A stretch of 64,000 nucleotides of DNA, from assembly GCA_037013495.1 (NCBI GenBank), contig CM072810.1:105924898-105988897 (forward strand), written 5' to 3'. Made by a program: the position numbers and the translations under genes. The stretch comes from Hippophae tibetana. Its lineage: Eukaryota > Streptophyta > Magnoliopsida > Rosales > Elaeagnaceae. Below are positions 21,789 through 32,876 of this stretch, piece by piece. The notes beneath the pieces were generated by a model that ran no database searches, was not told where the DNA came from, and saw only the letters and a list, made by a program, of their open reading frames with translations. Each line of letters opens with the position of its first letter. Position 1 is the stretch's first letter.

Positions 21789-23685
21789 TGATGAGTGCTC
21801 AAAAAGCACTAAAATAACCATGATTTTATGTACATTAATTGATTAAAAATACATATATTTATATGTTTTATCATATATTTATATAAATTTGTCTTTTTCG
21901 GAATCACAGTTATTTTTATTGTTTTTCAGGTATTTTGGCTTAAAAACGCAATGTAAAGACTCAAAGAGGAATACTTGAAGTAATACATCACAAATATATT
22001 AATAAATAAGTGGGAAAAGGTCAACAAACATGGAAAAATTGGACAAAATGAGTCGAAAAGGTCAAAAATGTCAAAAAGACGGAAATCACGCGCCGTAGCC
22101 CAGCGCCCCATGCCCCGTGCGCCCAACGCGTTTTCGCCCCATTTTTCACGTGCAGCCGCCCTGTGACGTCATGCTGACGTCATTAATGACATCAGCAATT
22201 CCAATACATGTTTTTACATGTTTTTAATATTTTTTTAACATTTTTTTACTCATTTTTTCTCTCCATCCTCACCTATAAATACCCCCCTTCCCTTCACTTC
22301 AAATGACACCTTCAAAACACACTTGTCTCTTCTTTCTTTCTCTCATTTCTTAGTTTTTGAGTTTTCCTTAGTTTCTTTCTTAGTTTCTAAGCTTTTCTTA
22401 GTTTCCTTCTTAGTTTTTAGTTCAATTCTCTTAGTTTTAGTGTTCTTCTCTTTTTGAGAGGAACTTGTAATGTTTTTGTAATAATTTAGTTTTTGATTCA
22501 ATAAATGGGAGTGCAAATTCCGCTTGGAGGTTTTCTAGCAACGAGAATAGTGTCGAAGTTCTGTAAGGATTTTATTTTCTTTACAGTTATTTTTATGCTT
22601 TATTCTTACATGTTGTATTTAATTTGTCTGTGATTAAATTTAACTCTGCTAGCTGTTTATAAACATGATATAATAATAACGTTGTTATGCTTGCGAAATA
22701 TTAAATAGGTGAAAATTTCTAAAATGAATTGATTTTGTTTTTATTCAAGATTTTATATTAAGAATGTTAGAGAGAAATATATTATTTTTCATTACAAACT
22801 TAAAACTGAAAATTAGATTTTAAGGTTTAGTTATCCGGTCTAATTTAGAGTAGTGCTCTTTTATTTGTTGGTACAATCGCCCGGCAGTTAGAGTGAAACT
22901 CTATTTCAAAAGTTTTTATAAGAATTATTATATGAAAATATATTGACAACATGTTTTCAATAGTGGTTTTAAAACTTGAAAGTTAGTACTCGGATAATTA
23001 AATTCTTATGTTTAATTTGGACACCTTGAATAATGTTTAAACTGTCTAACCCCACCAAAGGTGGCATTTAAATGGTTCATTTTCAATCTCTTAGAAAAAT
23101 GAATTAATTTAATTAAGCATATTAGTTATCAACCCCACCCATAGGTGTTAATTGATTTGTTTAGTTAACAAAGAATATCTAACCCCACCAAAGGTGGTAT
23201 TTATATAAAAAAGAGAGAATCAATAAAATATCAATTTATATCTTTAATAACCTAGATAATATGAGCAAGCATAATTAATTTAGTTATTATATCCATAAAT
23301 ACTCCGCTAATATAAATGATAAAAATTTGCATGAATATTTATTGAATCTGTATATATGTTTATTTTTAGATAATTATTTATTGAATTTGTATCTATGTTT
23401 ATTTTTATGTTATTAGATTATATTTAATTAATCTGTATATATGTTTATTTTATGTTATTAGATTAGGAACACAAAAACCAAACTATCGTGAGAGGATGTT
23501 TAGGATTTAATTTCGTTTTTAAAAGTTTGAATAATAAATTAAAAACCACATGCATTCCTTCTTTAGATCGACCTTGGGAGTATACTTATCATTTTCTTCG
23601 AAATGATTCGTGCACTTGCGAGAGTTTTATAAATATTAAAACCAAAGTATTGGCAAGAATCGGTGATGCCGGTTTTCGCTCATCA
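21789..23685 (+). repeat. 3-prime LTR of the Athila-type element
   Basis: It is 1897 bp, starts TGATGAGTGC and ends CGCTCATCA. TATA is at 22274-22281. Relative to the left LTR, the U3 GC-rich block is much shorter (about 22085-22130), and there are extra copies of a TGACGTCAT word and of a T-rich word between the block and the TATA box. Confidence 0.95.
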
Positions 23686-23690
23686 CTCAC
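23686..23690. repeat. Target-site duplication, right copy
   Basis: CTCAC, identical to 10324-10328. Confidence 0.95.
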
Positions 23691-24895
23691 CCTACAAAGT
23701 AGTTCTCATCTAGTCGCATATGAAGTGCAACATTGTTTGGAGGAATTGTGAAAACCTCTTTGCTAGTACATTAAGAACCGATGTGGAGTTTCTGTATTCT
23801 ATCATAGTACCACCAATTGATTGATTTCTGTTAGTTAGATCATCAACTGGTATGATAGGAGATGAAGAATATAATGCATCACAATAAGAACCTTTGGGCG
23901 CCATAGCCATGGATACACAACATCTTAAATGCATGCTTTAATCATATAGAAAGAATCTTGAAATTGAAAAGCTTAAAAAGAATGTACTTGTTTTATTCAA
24001 GAAGATGATTTTTTTTACAATACAACTTCACAGTTCTGGTAAACTTGTACAATTGCTATTTATAGACTTTTTTAACAAATCAACGAGTGATAACTCAGCC
24101 TTAGACAAATAACTAAATTGGAAACTAAGTAAAGCTATATAACAATATTAAGCTAATATATTCTAAAAGTATGCATGGTTGGATTATAAGCAAGCGTTAT
24201 TGAGTAATACTATTATTGTGATCATAGATAGGTTAGACTTGCTTTAGTAATATTTGGAGTGACTTATCTAATTTGCCGAAAATTTGGGTTAGATTTTATT
24301 TCTTTATTAAAATTGTTCCTAGGTAAAACTTATCACTATTAAAGTAAAGTATTAACTTGTCATGGTAAGCTTTACTATGACATTAGATGTCTTCTCAATG
24401 TCTTCCCATATTGGGCCAATGGTTTCCCATTCTAGACCAATGCCTTACGACTATAGTAGATGTCAATGATATGTCTTTCTACATTAGGCTGATGTCTTAT
24501 CACCCTAAACCAAAACCTTACTATGAATTCTTTTTTTAGTAGAATCACTCAAAGATAATGCTTATAACTGTTGTGATAAGACCATGGTAAGCCTTACATT
24601 TGTGCTTCAAACGATTTCGATAAAAAATAAAAAATTACTCAAAATAAGACGATTTTGGATTTTTTTTTTGAATATTTGCATGGGAATTTATTTTGTTTTA
24701 ATTTGTTTCCATTGTTTGAGTTTGGTCTTAATTTTGGTAATATGGAGAAGTTTTTACAGAGGTGACATATTCATCTTTTCTAAGTCGCGGTTATATAAAG
24801 GCAAAATTTTATTAAAAAAATAAAAATAAAATTTTCCACTAATTGGTTTTGACTTTGACGGCGTATAATTGTAAGATTAGATTACCATATTCTTG
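23691..24895 (-). mobile_element. X1 copia relic, proximal part (LTR and gag start), minus strand
   Basis: On the minus strand this begins near 24895 with a TGGTAATCTAA-type LTR start. It runs through an AT-rich LTR to a 74-codon gag N-terminal remnant at 23710-23934 that contains the block PVDDLTNRNQSIGGTMIEY. The matching plus-strand copy is 32877-33973. The gag remnant is cut at 23690 by the Athila-type insertion and resumes at 10328. The gag assignment comes from the downstream block ending VHYDRITTASEIIHELEL in the X3 copy, which has the layout of copia UBN2-type gag. Confidence 0.7.
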
Positions 24896-25454
24896 TATAT
24901 ATGCCTTTCTTTCTCCCTCCTCTCTCTCACATCCTCTTTAGGTGTCTCCTCTTAAAAAAAGAAACTAATGGAACCCACACGGAAGAAGAAAAAGAAGGCA
25001 TAAATTGTTTTTCTTTTTCCAAGCTGAAAAAAAGGTTTCAAATGCAACTTAATGCAAACTTAGAATTTTCTTCTCTTTTGTTTTTTTTCCCTCTGGGAAA
25101 TCGCAGAATATGATTGTTCAAATTAAGCTTTATTTACAATAGCATTTAAGTTCAAGGAATTTAGTGATATATATAGTATAAAAAATTTAATAACATCACA
25201 CACTTACATGCATATATATTAAGATTTAAATCCTTGTTATTGTACATGTATATGAAGTCTTGAATATCATATGCCATCTAAGTATATAAATTTGAGGTGT
25301 GGCTCAATCACTAGTATGAAAGGAAGAAGGCAAAATACAAAAAATAATATTCCAAAAATTTATAAAAAAATAATACTTTAATAATATTGAATATGGTATA
25401 ATTAAATGAAAATTAAATTAAACGGATCTAAATAAATATATTTTAATTTAAATG
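24896..25454. other. Unassigned AT-rich DNA
   Basis: Nothing was recognised. The 70-codon open frame at 24901-25113 has low-complexity composition and no supporting features. Confidence 0.5.
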
Positions 25455-25756
25455 GTGTCCAATATTTATCAGTAGCAATCATAGTAGATGGAGAGGAATT
25501 AAAGTTCTTTCGAGATAGGAAATCATGTAACAAGAAGCAAGTGGTTGTTCTATCGCAAGGTTTATCCCACATTTGAAAAAATAATCTCTTAATGGGATAT
25601 TTCTTGAAATTCATAGAACTATTTGATCATGATTAATCTTTTGAACTAGAAGAATTAGTAAAGATAGAATGTTGCTTAAGAAACTAGTGAAAATTCCAGT
25701 GAGCTTATCAAATGAGTTCTTGTTGCTATTATTTGGTTTGTAAGTACTGGTTGACT
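25455..25756 (-). mobile_element. X2 copia relic, gag C-terminal fragment
   Basis: The minus strand is collinear with the X1 segment at about 9870-10140. It includes a degenerate zinc knuckle (DKPCDRTTTCFLLHD), in which expected cysteine and histidine positions are partly lost. Homology to the other copies ends near 25455, so X2 is truncated here. Its remaining parts are at 29853-30629 and 32134-32873. Confidence 0.65.
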
Positions 25757-25911
25757 TGTAGGATGAGAAATGATGAGCATTAGCAACACTTAAAAACTCA
25801 AGTCTAACTCTAAACCCAAAAGTCAACTTGTGAGTTAGATGGTTACCTAAACTTATAAGCAGCACTACTGCCTTACTTTTGGCCAATGTAGGACTTAACA
25901 TCCCCCTTTAC
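25757..25911 (-). repeat. LTR-like terminus of 144 bp with polypurine tract
   Basis: On the minus strand, TAAAGGGGGA (25901-25910) directly precedes TGTTAAGTCC (LTR start at 25900). The segment ends CCTACA at 25757, giving TG...CA ends. Its sequence does not match the LTR at 29587-29852 apart from the first eight bases, TGTTAAGT, so the two ends of this relic come from different LTR families or are extremely diverged. Confidence 0.6.
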
Positions 25912-26505
25912 ACCAAGGTCTTTCATTTCAAATTAATGGCTCAGAAACTGCTCGAGATCAATAATGTCATTAGAGTCATTCCCTGTTATGATCATATCAT
26001 CTATATAAAGAAGTATAAGTGTTACACCAATGTGAATCTTCCGAATAAAGAGGCTAGAGTTATAAGAACTGAAAGTGAAGCAGGAGTTAGTAAGTGTAGA
26101 GCTGAATTTGGCAAACCAAGCCCGAGAAGCTTGTTTGAGGCCATAGAGAGCATGACAAAGTCTATATACTTGATGAGGTGAATGAGTGTATCTAGGAAGA
26201 GGTTTCATATAAACTTCCTTGGTTATGTCTCCATTGAAAAAAACATTTTTGACATCCATTTGAAACATGTTCCAGTTTCTGGCAGTAGCAACAACAATGA
26301 TACTACGAACATAGGTGAAGCGAGCTACAGGTGCAAAAGTTTCTTCATAGTCGATTCCATATTCCTATGTAAAATCCTTTGCAACCAGACGAGCTTTATA
26401 TCTTTCCATAGACCTATCTAAATGAGTTTTGATTTTTAAAATCCACTTATAACCAATCCGAGATTTATTAGATGGAAGATCAATAAGATCTCATATATGT
26501 GCTTT
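25912..26505 (-). pseudogene. Copia reverse transcriptase fragment
   Basis: Two or three minus-strand frames together give copia RT blocks: GYKWILKIK-like start near 26440, MDVKNVFFNGD (26250), HALYGLKQASRAWF, and the catalytic YIDDM block near 26000. One open run covers 26268-25933. A stop interrupts the frame shortly before MKDLG, and the sequence then breaks off at the deletion junction near 25915. Confidence 0.85.
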
Positions 26506-26929
26506 TGTTAATGCTTGTAATTCATCTGTTATAGCTTGTTGCCAATGAGGGTTAGAACTAGCTTCTCTGTAGTTTTAGGGTTCATGATGAGACAAAATAG
26601 TAGAGAAAGATTGGTAATCACAAAGATGAAAGGGAAGACTACTTACACGAGTAGAACGATGAAGTGATTACTCTGGACAATCAGGTAGTTGGTCTTTAGA
26701 GGATGTTGTTATGGTAGGATCAACAGAAGGACCAGACACATCAGGAGAAGCCGTAGTAGACGATGGTAAAGGTAATGGAGCAATGTTTGGAGGAAATAAA
26801 TCAATAGTTGGGTCATTAAAAATGAGAGTGAGGTAGAAGATGAGACATGAAATGAGGAAATAGAAGAAAACATTTTATGTTTCCAAAAGATGACATGGCA
26901 AGAGATGCGCAATCGTTTAAAGATAAGGT

Positions 26930-27640
26930 CCTAACAACGATAGTCTTTGTGTTCTATTCCATACCCTAAGAAACAACAAAGATGAGCACAAGGTTCCAAT
27001 TTATTATGTTCATAAGGGTAAAGAAGAACAAAATAGGCACAACCAAACACTTTGAGCAGTTCATAAGATGGAGAAGTACTATAGAGACGCTTATAAGGGG
27101 ATTGATTGTGAATAATAGGCATGGGAACACAATTGATGGTATAAACAGCCATAAGAGCTACTTCACCCCAAAAGCATTCATGATAAGAACTAGAAATGAG
27201 GAGAGTACGAACAGTATTAAAAATATGTCTATGTTTTCGCTCAGCTCTTCCATTTTGTTGACATGTGCTAGGACAAGAATATTGAGAAAAAGTCCCATTT
27301 TGTCGAAGAAAATTTAAAAAAATTGTTTCTTTATATTCCATAGCATTATCAGCTCTAAGTACTTTGATATTTTAAGAAAATTGGGTTTTAATCATTTGGG
27401 AAAAATCATAATAAATTTTGGGTAATTCAGATCTATGTTTCATGAGAAAAATTCATATGAATCTTGAATAATCATCAATAAAAATGACAAAGTAAACACA
27501 TCCTCCCATAGTAGGATGTGGGGATGGACCCCAAACATCAGAATGAATTAACTCAAAAGGGGAGACATAAGTAGAATCACTTTTATTAAAACATAAAGCA
27601 AGTTGTTTTCCCAATTAACAAGGCAAATAATTTACATTAT
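26930..27640 (-). pseudogene. Copia integrase fragment
   Basis: The minus strand reads FVIFIDDYS near 27500 (first catalytic Asp region), then CQQNGRAERKHRH (catalytic Glu region; Glu near 27242) in the 136-codon run 27341-26931, followed by the integrase C-terminal block LLKVFGCAYFV. Frameshifts and stops separate the blocks. Confidence 0.85.
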
Positions 27641-27851
27641 CAAAAATAGAAACATATCCTAATTTACCAGAAGATGCTAAGGGATAAAAACGTCCTATAG
27701 ATGTATGGCCTAGACTAGCATGCCATAGGTTGATATGAGTAGTAAAAGCAGCAACAGAAGTATGAGGAGAATTGGTTAGATGAAGGTTGCTAAGTTCAAA
27801 TAGTCGTCCAACCTTACAACCTATCCCAAGGATCTGTCCTGTCTGTGGATC

Positions 27852-28145
27852 CTACACCTGACAACCAAAAAAGGAAAAAGTAATAGTAAAACCAAGTTCA
27901 CATAATTGACCAACATAGATAAGATTTAGAGTAAGGTTGGGAATATGAAAGGTGTAAGAAAGTGATATAAAAGATGTGAAAACTTGTCCTATAGCATTAA
28001 CATGCATATATGAACCATTAGCAGTTTGAATTAAAGGTTTGGAGATGGATGATTGTGTGGGAGAGAAGATTTGGGTATCATGAGTCATATAGTTACAACA
28101 AGCAGAATCAAAATACCATAAAGATTTACCTGATGTATGAGACAA
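27852..28145 (-). pseudogene. Copia protease fragment
   Basis: The 97-codon run reads SLWYFDSACCNYMTHD near its start; D-S-A (near 28109) is the aspartic protease active site, with Ala instead of the usual Gly in some relatives. It is followed by the GAG-pre-integrase style block FHIPNLTLNLIYVGQL. It ends at a stop before the integrase remnant. Confidence 0.85.
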
Positions 28146-28149
28146 GGTA

Positions 28150-29129
28150 GATAGCGAGGATTACTAGATTTTGAGATAACATGTTTAAGAAGACCTTCAA
28201 GTTCTTGAGTGGAGAAGGTAAATTTGTCATGATATCCTCAAAAACATCAGCAGTGATAGATAAGTTACTAGTTTTACCTGAAGTATGTTGAGAGGGATTC
28301 CGAAAGCAATCTCTTTGAAAGTGTCATGGACCCTTCTTGTGACAATATATACATACTAGAATAGAACATGTAAGAAGCTCAGGATTGGGGTTATGGTAGT
28401 AGGAATAGCCTTGATGTTTGAAGCCCTCTTTAGAACCTCCTTTAGGGCTATAATAGGGGGTGGAAAGAACAGAATCTGTATAATGAACTTTGAAAATCCC
28501 CATCTGAGTTTCTTCAGAGCGAAGCTCAGACACATCAGTATCTAAGGATGGAAAAGGACTCTGATGGAGTAAGGAAGCCTGAATAGGTTCAAATCGATCA
28601 TGGAGAGCCATAAGAAAAATAACAAGATGTTGGTGATTACGATAAGTTGTAAACATCTCAGCATAAATCTTGTTTGTCCAAGTTGGTTCAGAGAGAGAAA
28701 GTTGATCCTAAATAGTATGCATTTCAGAGAGAAATTGGTTAATGGTTTGATCAGTCATTTAGTGTTTGGTATGAAGAGTTGTTAGAAGTTGATATTGGTT
28801 GGCCAAATTTGTTGTAGTGAAGTGAGCCTCAAGAAATTCCCAAACTTCTTTAGTAGTGTCAAAACGCCCAAATTCATCATGGATGTAGGGTAAGGTAGTG
28901 TTACGAACCATGTAATAATTTGATGATGTTTACTCTCCCAGTTTTCAAGGCGGTCAACAAATAAGGAGTTGTTTTCAGTGATTTCTTGGATGGGTATAGA
29001 GATATCACCAGTTATGAAACGTCATAACTTGCATCCTTTCAAGAAACTTTTCATTGCTTGTGCCTAGGTTAGGTAGTTAGTATCATCAAGGGTTGTAGAG
29101 ATTGGTTTTGGGACATCATTTCGATCCAT
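28150..29129 (-). pseudogene. Copia gag fragment
   Basis: A probable start ATG lies at 29129 on the minus strand (MDRNDVPKPISTTLDDTNY, a copia gag-like start). The frame is broken several times. The zinc knuckle near 28320-28350 begins CIYCHKKGP and is interrupted by TGA where tryptophan is expected, with the rest (HFQRDCFRNP) in the same frame after it. Confidence 0.75.
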
Positions 29130-29274
29130 TTTAATGAAATAATGGAGGAAATATAAAGAAAATATATAGAAACAATATAAAGGAGTGTATATAGGTCATA
29201 AGTATCCTTAAAAATTAAAAGAAGAGTCGAAAACAAGCCTGGAACCGGTCTGTGAAGATATAAACAAACAATCG

Positions 29275-29522
29275 AGTGAACCGGGTTTGAGGTGATCCGG
29301 GTTGAGGTGAGCCGAGTTGAGATGAGCCGGGTTGGAGTGAGCCAGGTTGGAGCGAACCGGGTTGGAGCGAGCCGAGTTGGAGTGAGATGGGTTGAAGTCA
29401 GTCAGGTTAAGGTGAACTGGGTTGAGGGTGAACCAGGTTGAAGTGAATCGGGTTGGGGTGAACCGGGTTAGGAATGAACCAGATTGGGGTGAATTGAGTT
29501 GGGGTGAGCCGGGTTGGTTGTG
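29275..29522 (-). repeat. 15-bp minisatellite in the copia leader
   Basis: About sixteen degenerate units of GAGCCGGGTTGGAGT (plus-strand reading) lie between the primer-binding site and gag. The array is far richer in G on the plus strand than surrounding DNA. It precedes the presumed gag start, so it is probably non-coding leader RNA. Confidence 0.8.
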
Positions 29523-29568
29523 ATGAAGAGAGACAAAATTTTGATAGAAATTCTAGAGGTATATGAGA

Positions 29569-29581
29569 GGCTCTTATACCA
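29569..29581 (-). other. Initiator-Met tRNA primer-binding site
   Basis: The minus strand reads TGGTATAAGAGCC, one base different from the standard copia site TGGTATCAGAGCC, and directly follows the LTR. Confidence 0.8.
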
Positions 29582-29586
29582 TGTGA

Positions 29587-29852
29587 GAACTATAGAGAGA
29601 TAAAAAGAAAGAATGATTTAATGTTGTATTGGTCTAATTTGGAATGTACATAGAGAATCCTATTTATAGGGTTGTAACAAGTGTAGTACAAATGTAGTAC
29701 AAGTGAAATAGTGGAAGTGTAGTACAAATGTAGTACAAGTGAAATAGTGGAAATGTAGTACAATTTAAATAATGGAAGTGTAGTACAAGTGAAATAGTAA
29801 ATATAGTACAAATGTAGTATAAGTGAATTACAATATCAAATATAACTTAACA
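29587..29852 (-). repeat. LTR of the second copia relic
   Basis: On the minus strand it starts TGTTAAGTTATATTTG at 29852, contains a promoter-like CTATAAATAGG (near 29665), and ends near 29587 just before the primer-binding site. Its upstream half is built from 36-bp and shorter repeat units rich in GTAGTACAA (plus-strand reading, 29681-29830). Confidence 0.75.
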
Positions 29853-30629
29853 ACGACATTTTCCAAAACTGCTACATCATGATCATATTTATCAGAGAAT
29901 GACAATATCCTTTCATAATTCTCCAGAAGATTATGAAGAACTAGAAGTGAGGGATTAACTTCTGTCATATTGAATGAAGTGAGAAAGGTCAAATATCTTC
30001 GACCAATACCATCAAGAATATATAGTACCAATTCAAGCTCATGTATTATTTCACTAGCTGATGCAAGATGATTAGAAATGGACTTTTCCATTTATAAAAC
30101 CTTCAAGCCCTAAGCCATTATGAAGTTCAATAGTTGTTCTCTCCATATAAGGTAGTTGTTCTCACACACAAAGTGTAATATTGTTTGAAGGAATTGCAGA
30201 AAACTCTTTGCTAGCATAATAAGAAACGTTGTTGAATTTCTATTCCTATAATAGTACCACCAATTGGTTGATTTCTGTTAGTTAAATCATCAACTGGTAT
30301 GACAAGAGATGAAAAAGATAATGCATCCATAAATACTTAAGATCTAAAATGGTTTGACATCATGGAAATCTTAAAACTGCAAAGCTTAAGAAGAATGTAC
30401 TTGTATTATTCAAGAAGATGAAACTGTTTGCAATACAACTTCACAGTTGTACTAGATGTGTACAATTAATTTTATAGATTTGTTTAACAAATCAATGGCC
30501 AACTCAGCCTGTAACATCTAATTGATTTGGAAACTAACTAAAGCTACATAACAACATTCAGCTCATATATTCTAACTAATTAACTAAAGTTACGTAGAAA
30601 CATACACCTCATATATTCTAACATTATAT
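29853..30629 (-). mobile_element. X2 copia relic, gag N-terminal part and inner LTR
   Basis: The minus strand contains an 87-codon run (30091-29828) with the block SASEIIHELELVLYILDG, the copia gag core also seen in X3 at about 34080-34130. Upstream (30100-30629) it is collinear with X1 23750-24180. The element resumes at 32134 beyond a lone Athila-type LTR. Confidence 0.7.
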
Positions 30630-32133
30630 TGATGTATGCTAGAAAAACACTAATATTTTGTGATTTTATTGCACTTAAATGTGAGTAAATAGTTTTGATT
30701 ATGCATGTTTATATCATTATTATTGAAATCTATATGTTCAAATCATGGATATGTTTTCTTATATTTTAGGTATTTTAATTTCAAATTGATAAATTAATCA
30801 ACACATAAAAAATAACACTTAAAACACTCATTTACAACTTAGAAGCTTAAAAAAATGCATGTAAGCTTTACATGCAAAACCATCTAGCATGTAAGGGGTG
30901 AAAACTAGAATTGAAATAAGGCATTGTGCATCATGGCAAAGGATATAGTGAGTCGTGGTACACTCCTCACTAAATAGATTCATTAGAAACAATGTTTGTT
31001 CTATACCTTGGAGAAGAATTGTTGGGCCATGGCATGGCCTATTTGGGCTACGACATGGTAAAAGTTGGATTATGACATGCATTCATTTAATCCATCACAA
31101 GCCTTCAGTTTTCAACCATTTCCTATAAATAAAATGTTATAGCATTTAGGTTAGTGTACAAAAACATTAGCTATCGTAAGTTGTTTTACTTTATGTTTTA
31201 GATTTAGTTTTTATACACAATTTAGATTAGACGATAGCAAATAAGAGAGAAAAATTTAAAAATCAATATCTCTACTGTAGAGTAGGGCACATCCGTCTAT
31301 CTATTTTTGGGAATTAAAATCTTATATGCATTCTTATGTTTTTAGAAAACACTATTATATTACTTAAATTTGTTGAATTTAATTTATCAAACATTTATTA
31401 TTTTAAGCATAACCTACTGATTGTGATAATGATTGCGATAATGAAATTTTAGTTTTGTTGTTATATTTGTATAGATAATTTAGGCAAATATTTTTAATCA
31501 TTATCAAATACAAATTATTTTCTATTTTAAGAACAAATTTTATTATTGAGGAATATATTGAAAGCATATTTTTTGTAATAGATTTAAAATATAAAAAAAT
31601 TATTTTTCAAATCTAATTTAGACATGTTGAATAAGGGTTTAAATTGGTAACCCGATTGAAGGTATCGAGTTATATGGTTTGTTAATTTCTTAGACAATAG
31701 GTATAATTTAATTAGATTAACTGATAATCTAATTGAAGGTGTTAAGTGATTTAATTAATAACAAATTATGATCCAACCAAATGTATTATTTATACATATA
31801 AAGAGAGAATCAATAATCTAAATTTTTATTTCATTAACCTAATTAATTCTATTAAGCATAGTCAACCGGATAATTTTTTCATTGATTGTTAATTGCATAT
31901 ATGCCTGTAATTTGTTTGAATCAATTTATCTTTTATCCTTTTTGTTATTAGTTTAATATTTTCAAAACCTATATATTGTGACAAAATGTTTAGTTTTATT
32001 TTTAAGAAGTTTATTGAATTATTTAAAACCACATAGTTTCTCTTTAGACTAACCTTGGAAGTATATATTTCACTTATTATAAGTGATTCGTACACTTGTG
32101 AGCTTTTTATAAATATACAAAATTTGATCATCA
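30630..32133 (+). repeat. Lone, diverged Athila-type LTR inserted in X2
   Basis: It starts TGATGTATGCTAGAAAAACAC, aligns with the start of the LTR at 10329, and ends with the GATTCGTACACTTGTGAGC block and GATCATCA. The GC-rich U3 block is absent. It is followed by AGTTTTTATG, the first bases of an internal leader, and the direct repeat CATTATAT occurs on both sides (30622-30629 and 32144-32151). The X2 LTR continues on both sides. No gag or pol is attached. Confidence 0.75.
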
Positions 32134-32873
32134 AGTTTTTATGCATTATATGCATGTTTGGATCACTAAGTGATAATGCTATGGTGACTATTGCTAAAGT
32201 AGACTTACTAGAAATACATATATGTATGTTTGTTTCAAACATGGAATATTTGGATTGATTTACCAAGCAAGTAGGAAATTAGGTGAGATTTATTTTTCTA
32301 CCAAAATCACTCAAAAGTAGGGCTTATCACTGTTTGAACCTCGCTTAGCTCAGCGGAGGGCACAAGACATCTCAGGATATCCACGTGGGGCCTAGGGGAT
32401 CAGGTGTTGATGCTCAAGCTAGTTTATATACTAGATAGGGCGACCTTTCTTGTTGTTGTTATGGTAAAACATTTTCTTGTCGTGGTAAGCCTTACCACGA
32501 CATTGGATGCTAGTAGTAAGCCTTTTCCCATTGGGTTAATATCTAACCATAAATTTCATTTTTTTTTATCATAATCGCTCTAAGGTAAGACTTATCACTG
32601 TTGTGGTAAGGTTATATATGGTAAGTCTTACCTTCGTGCTTCGAAATTTTTTGGCAAAAAATAAAAACAATCAATAAAAATAAGAAGATTTTGGATAATC
32701 TTTTCAAATATTTACATGTGCATTTACAATTGTTTAATATGTTTCAATGTTAGCATTGTTCAAGTTTGGTCTTAGTTTTGGTAGTTTTTAGAAGTATTTG
32801 AATTGATGACATATTCATCTTTTATAAGTCTAACTTTGAGGACGTATAATTATAACATTAGATTGCCATATTC
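32134..32873 (-). mobile_element. X2 copia relic, outer LTR part
   Basis: It is collinear with 24180-24890 of X1 (same strand) and with the reverse of 32877-33530. It contains a 128-bp foreign insertion at 32331-32458. It ends head-to-head with X3. Confidence 0.7.
32331..32458 (+). repeat. SINE-like insertion ending in TTG repeats
   Basis: This segment is absent from the X1 and X3 copies of the LTR. It carries TTAGCTCAGCGG, similar to a tRNA box A, and ends TTGTTGTTGTT, a tail type known from some plant SINEs. No good box B was found. A block GGATATCCACGTGGGGCC is shared with a second copy in SPT5 intron 17 near 55227-55244. Confidence 0.4.
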
Positions 32874-32876
32874 TTA

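Larger units (their letters stand above)
10329..23685 (+). mobile_element. Complete Athila-type Ty3/gypsy LTR retrotransposon with two gag genes
   Basis: The 13.4-kb element has LTRs that begin TGATGAG; the right LTR ends CTCATCA, and CTCAC duplications flank the whole. In order it contains a 5-prime LTR, a tRNA-Asp primer-binding site, a leader with a tandem repeat and twin stem-loops, gag1, a spacer, a gag2-protease-RT-RNase H-integrase frame, a 1.9-kb 3-prime untranslated region and a 3-prime LTR. The tRNA-Asp primer and the RT and integrase sequence style are those of the Athila/Tat branch. No env-like frame was seen after pol. The LTRs differ at roughly 25-30 single positions plus a few indels over about 1.85 kb, counted by eye, which suggests insertion within about the last one or two million years. 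Stops and an integrase active-site change make the copy non-autonomous. It lies inside the gag remnant of the X1 copia relic. Confidence 0.93.
25757..29852 (-). mobile_element. Second copia relic with internal deletion and unlike ends
   Basis: On the minus strand the order is LTR (29852-29587), initiator-Met primer-binding site, repeat-rich leader, gag, protease, integrase, truncated RT, polypurine tract, and an LTR-like terminus (25900-25757). This is the Ty1/copia domain order. Every domain carries stops or frameshifts. The RT breaks off after MKDLG and is joined directly to a purine tract and a TGTTAAG terminus, so the C-terminal half of RT and all of RNase H are missing. The relic splits the X2 gag, since X2 sequence flanks both sides. 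No target-site duplication was found. Confidence 0.8.

Noticed and set aside
24901..25113. 70-codon open frame beside X1
   Set aside because: Low-complexity Lys/Phe/Leu composition in pyrimidine- and adenine-rich DNA, with no recognisable motif.
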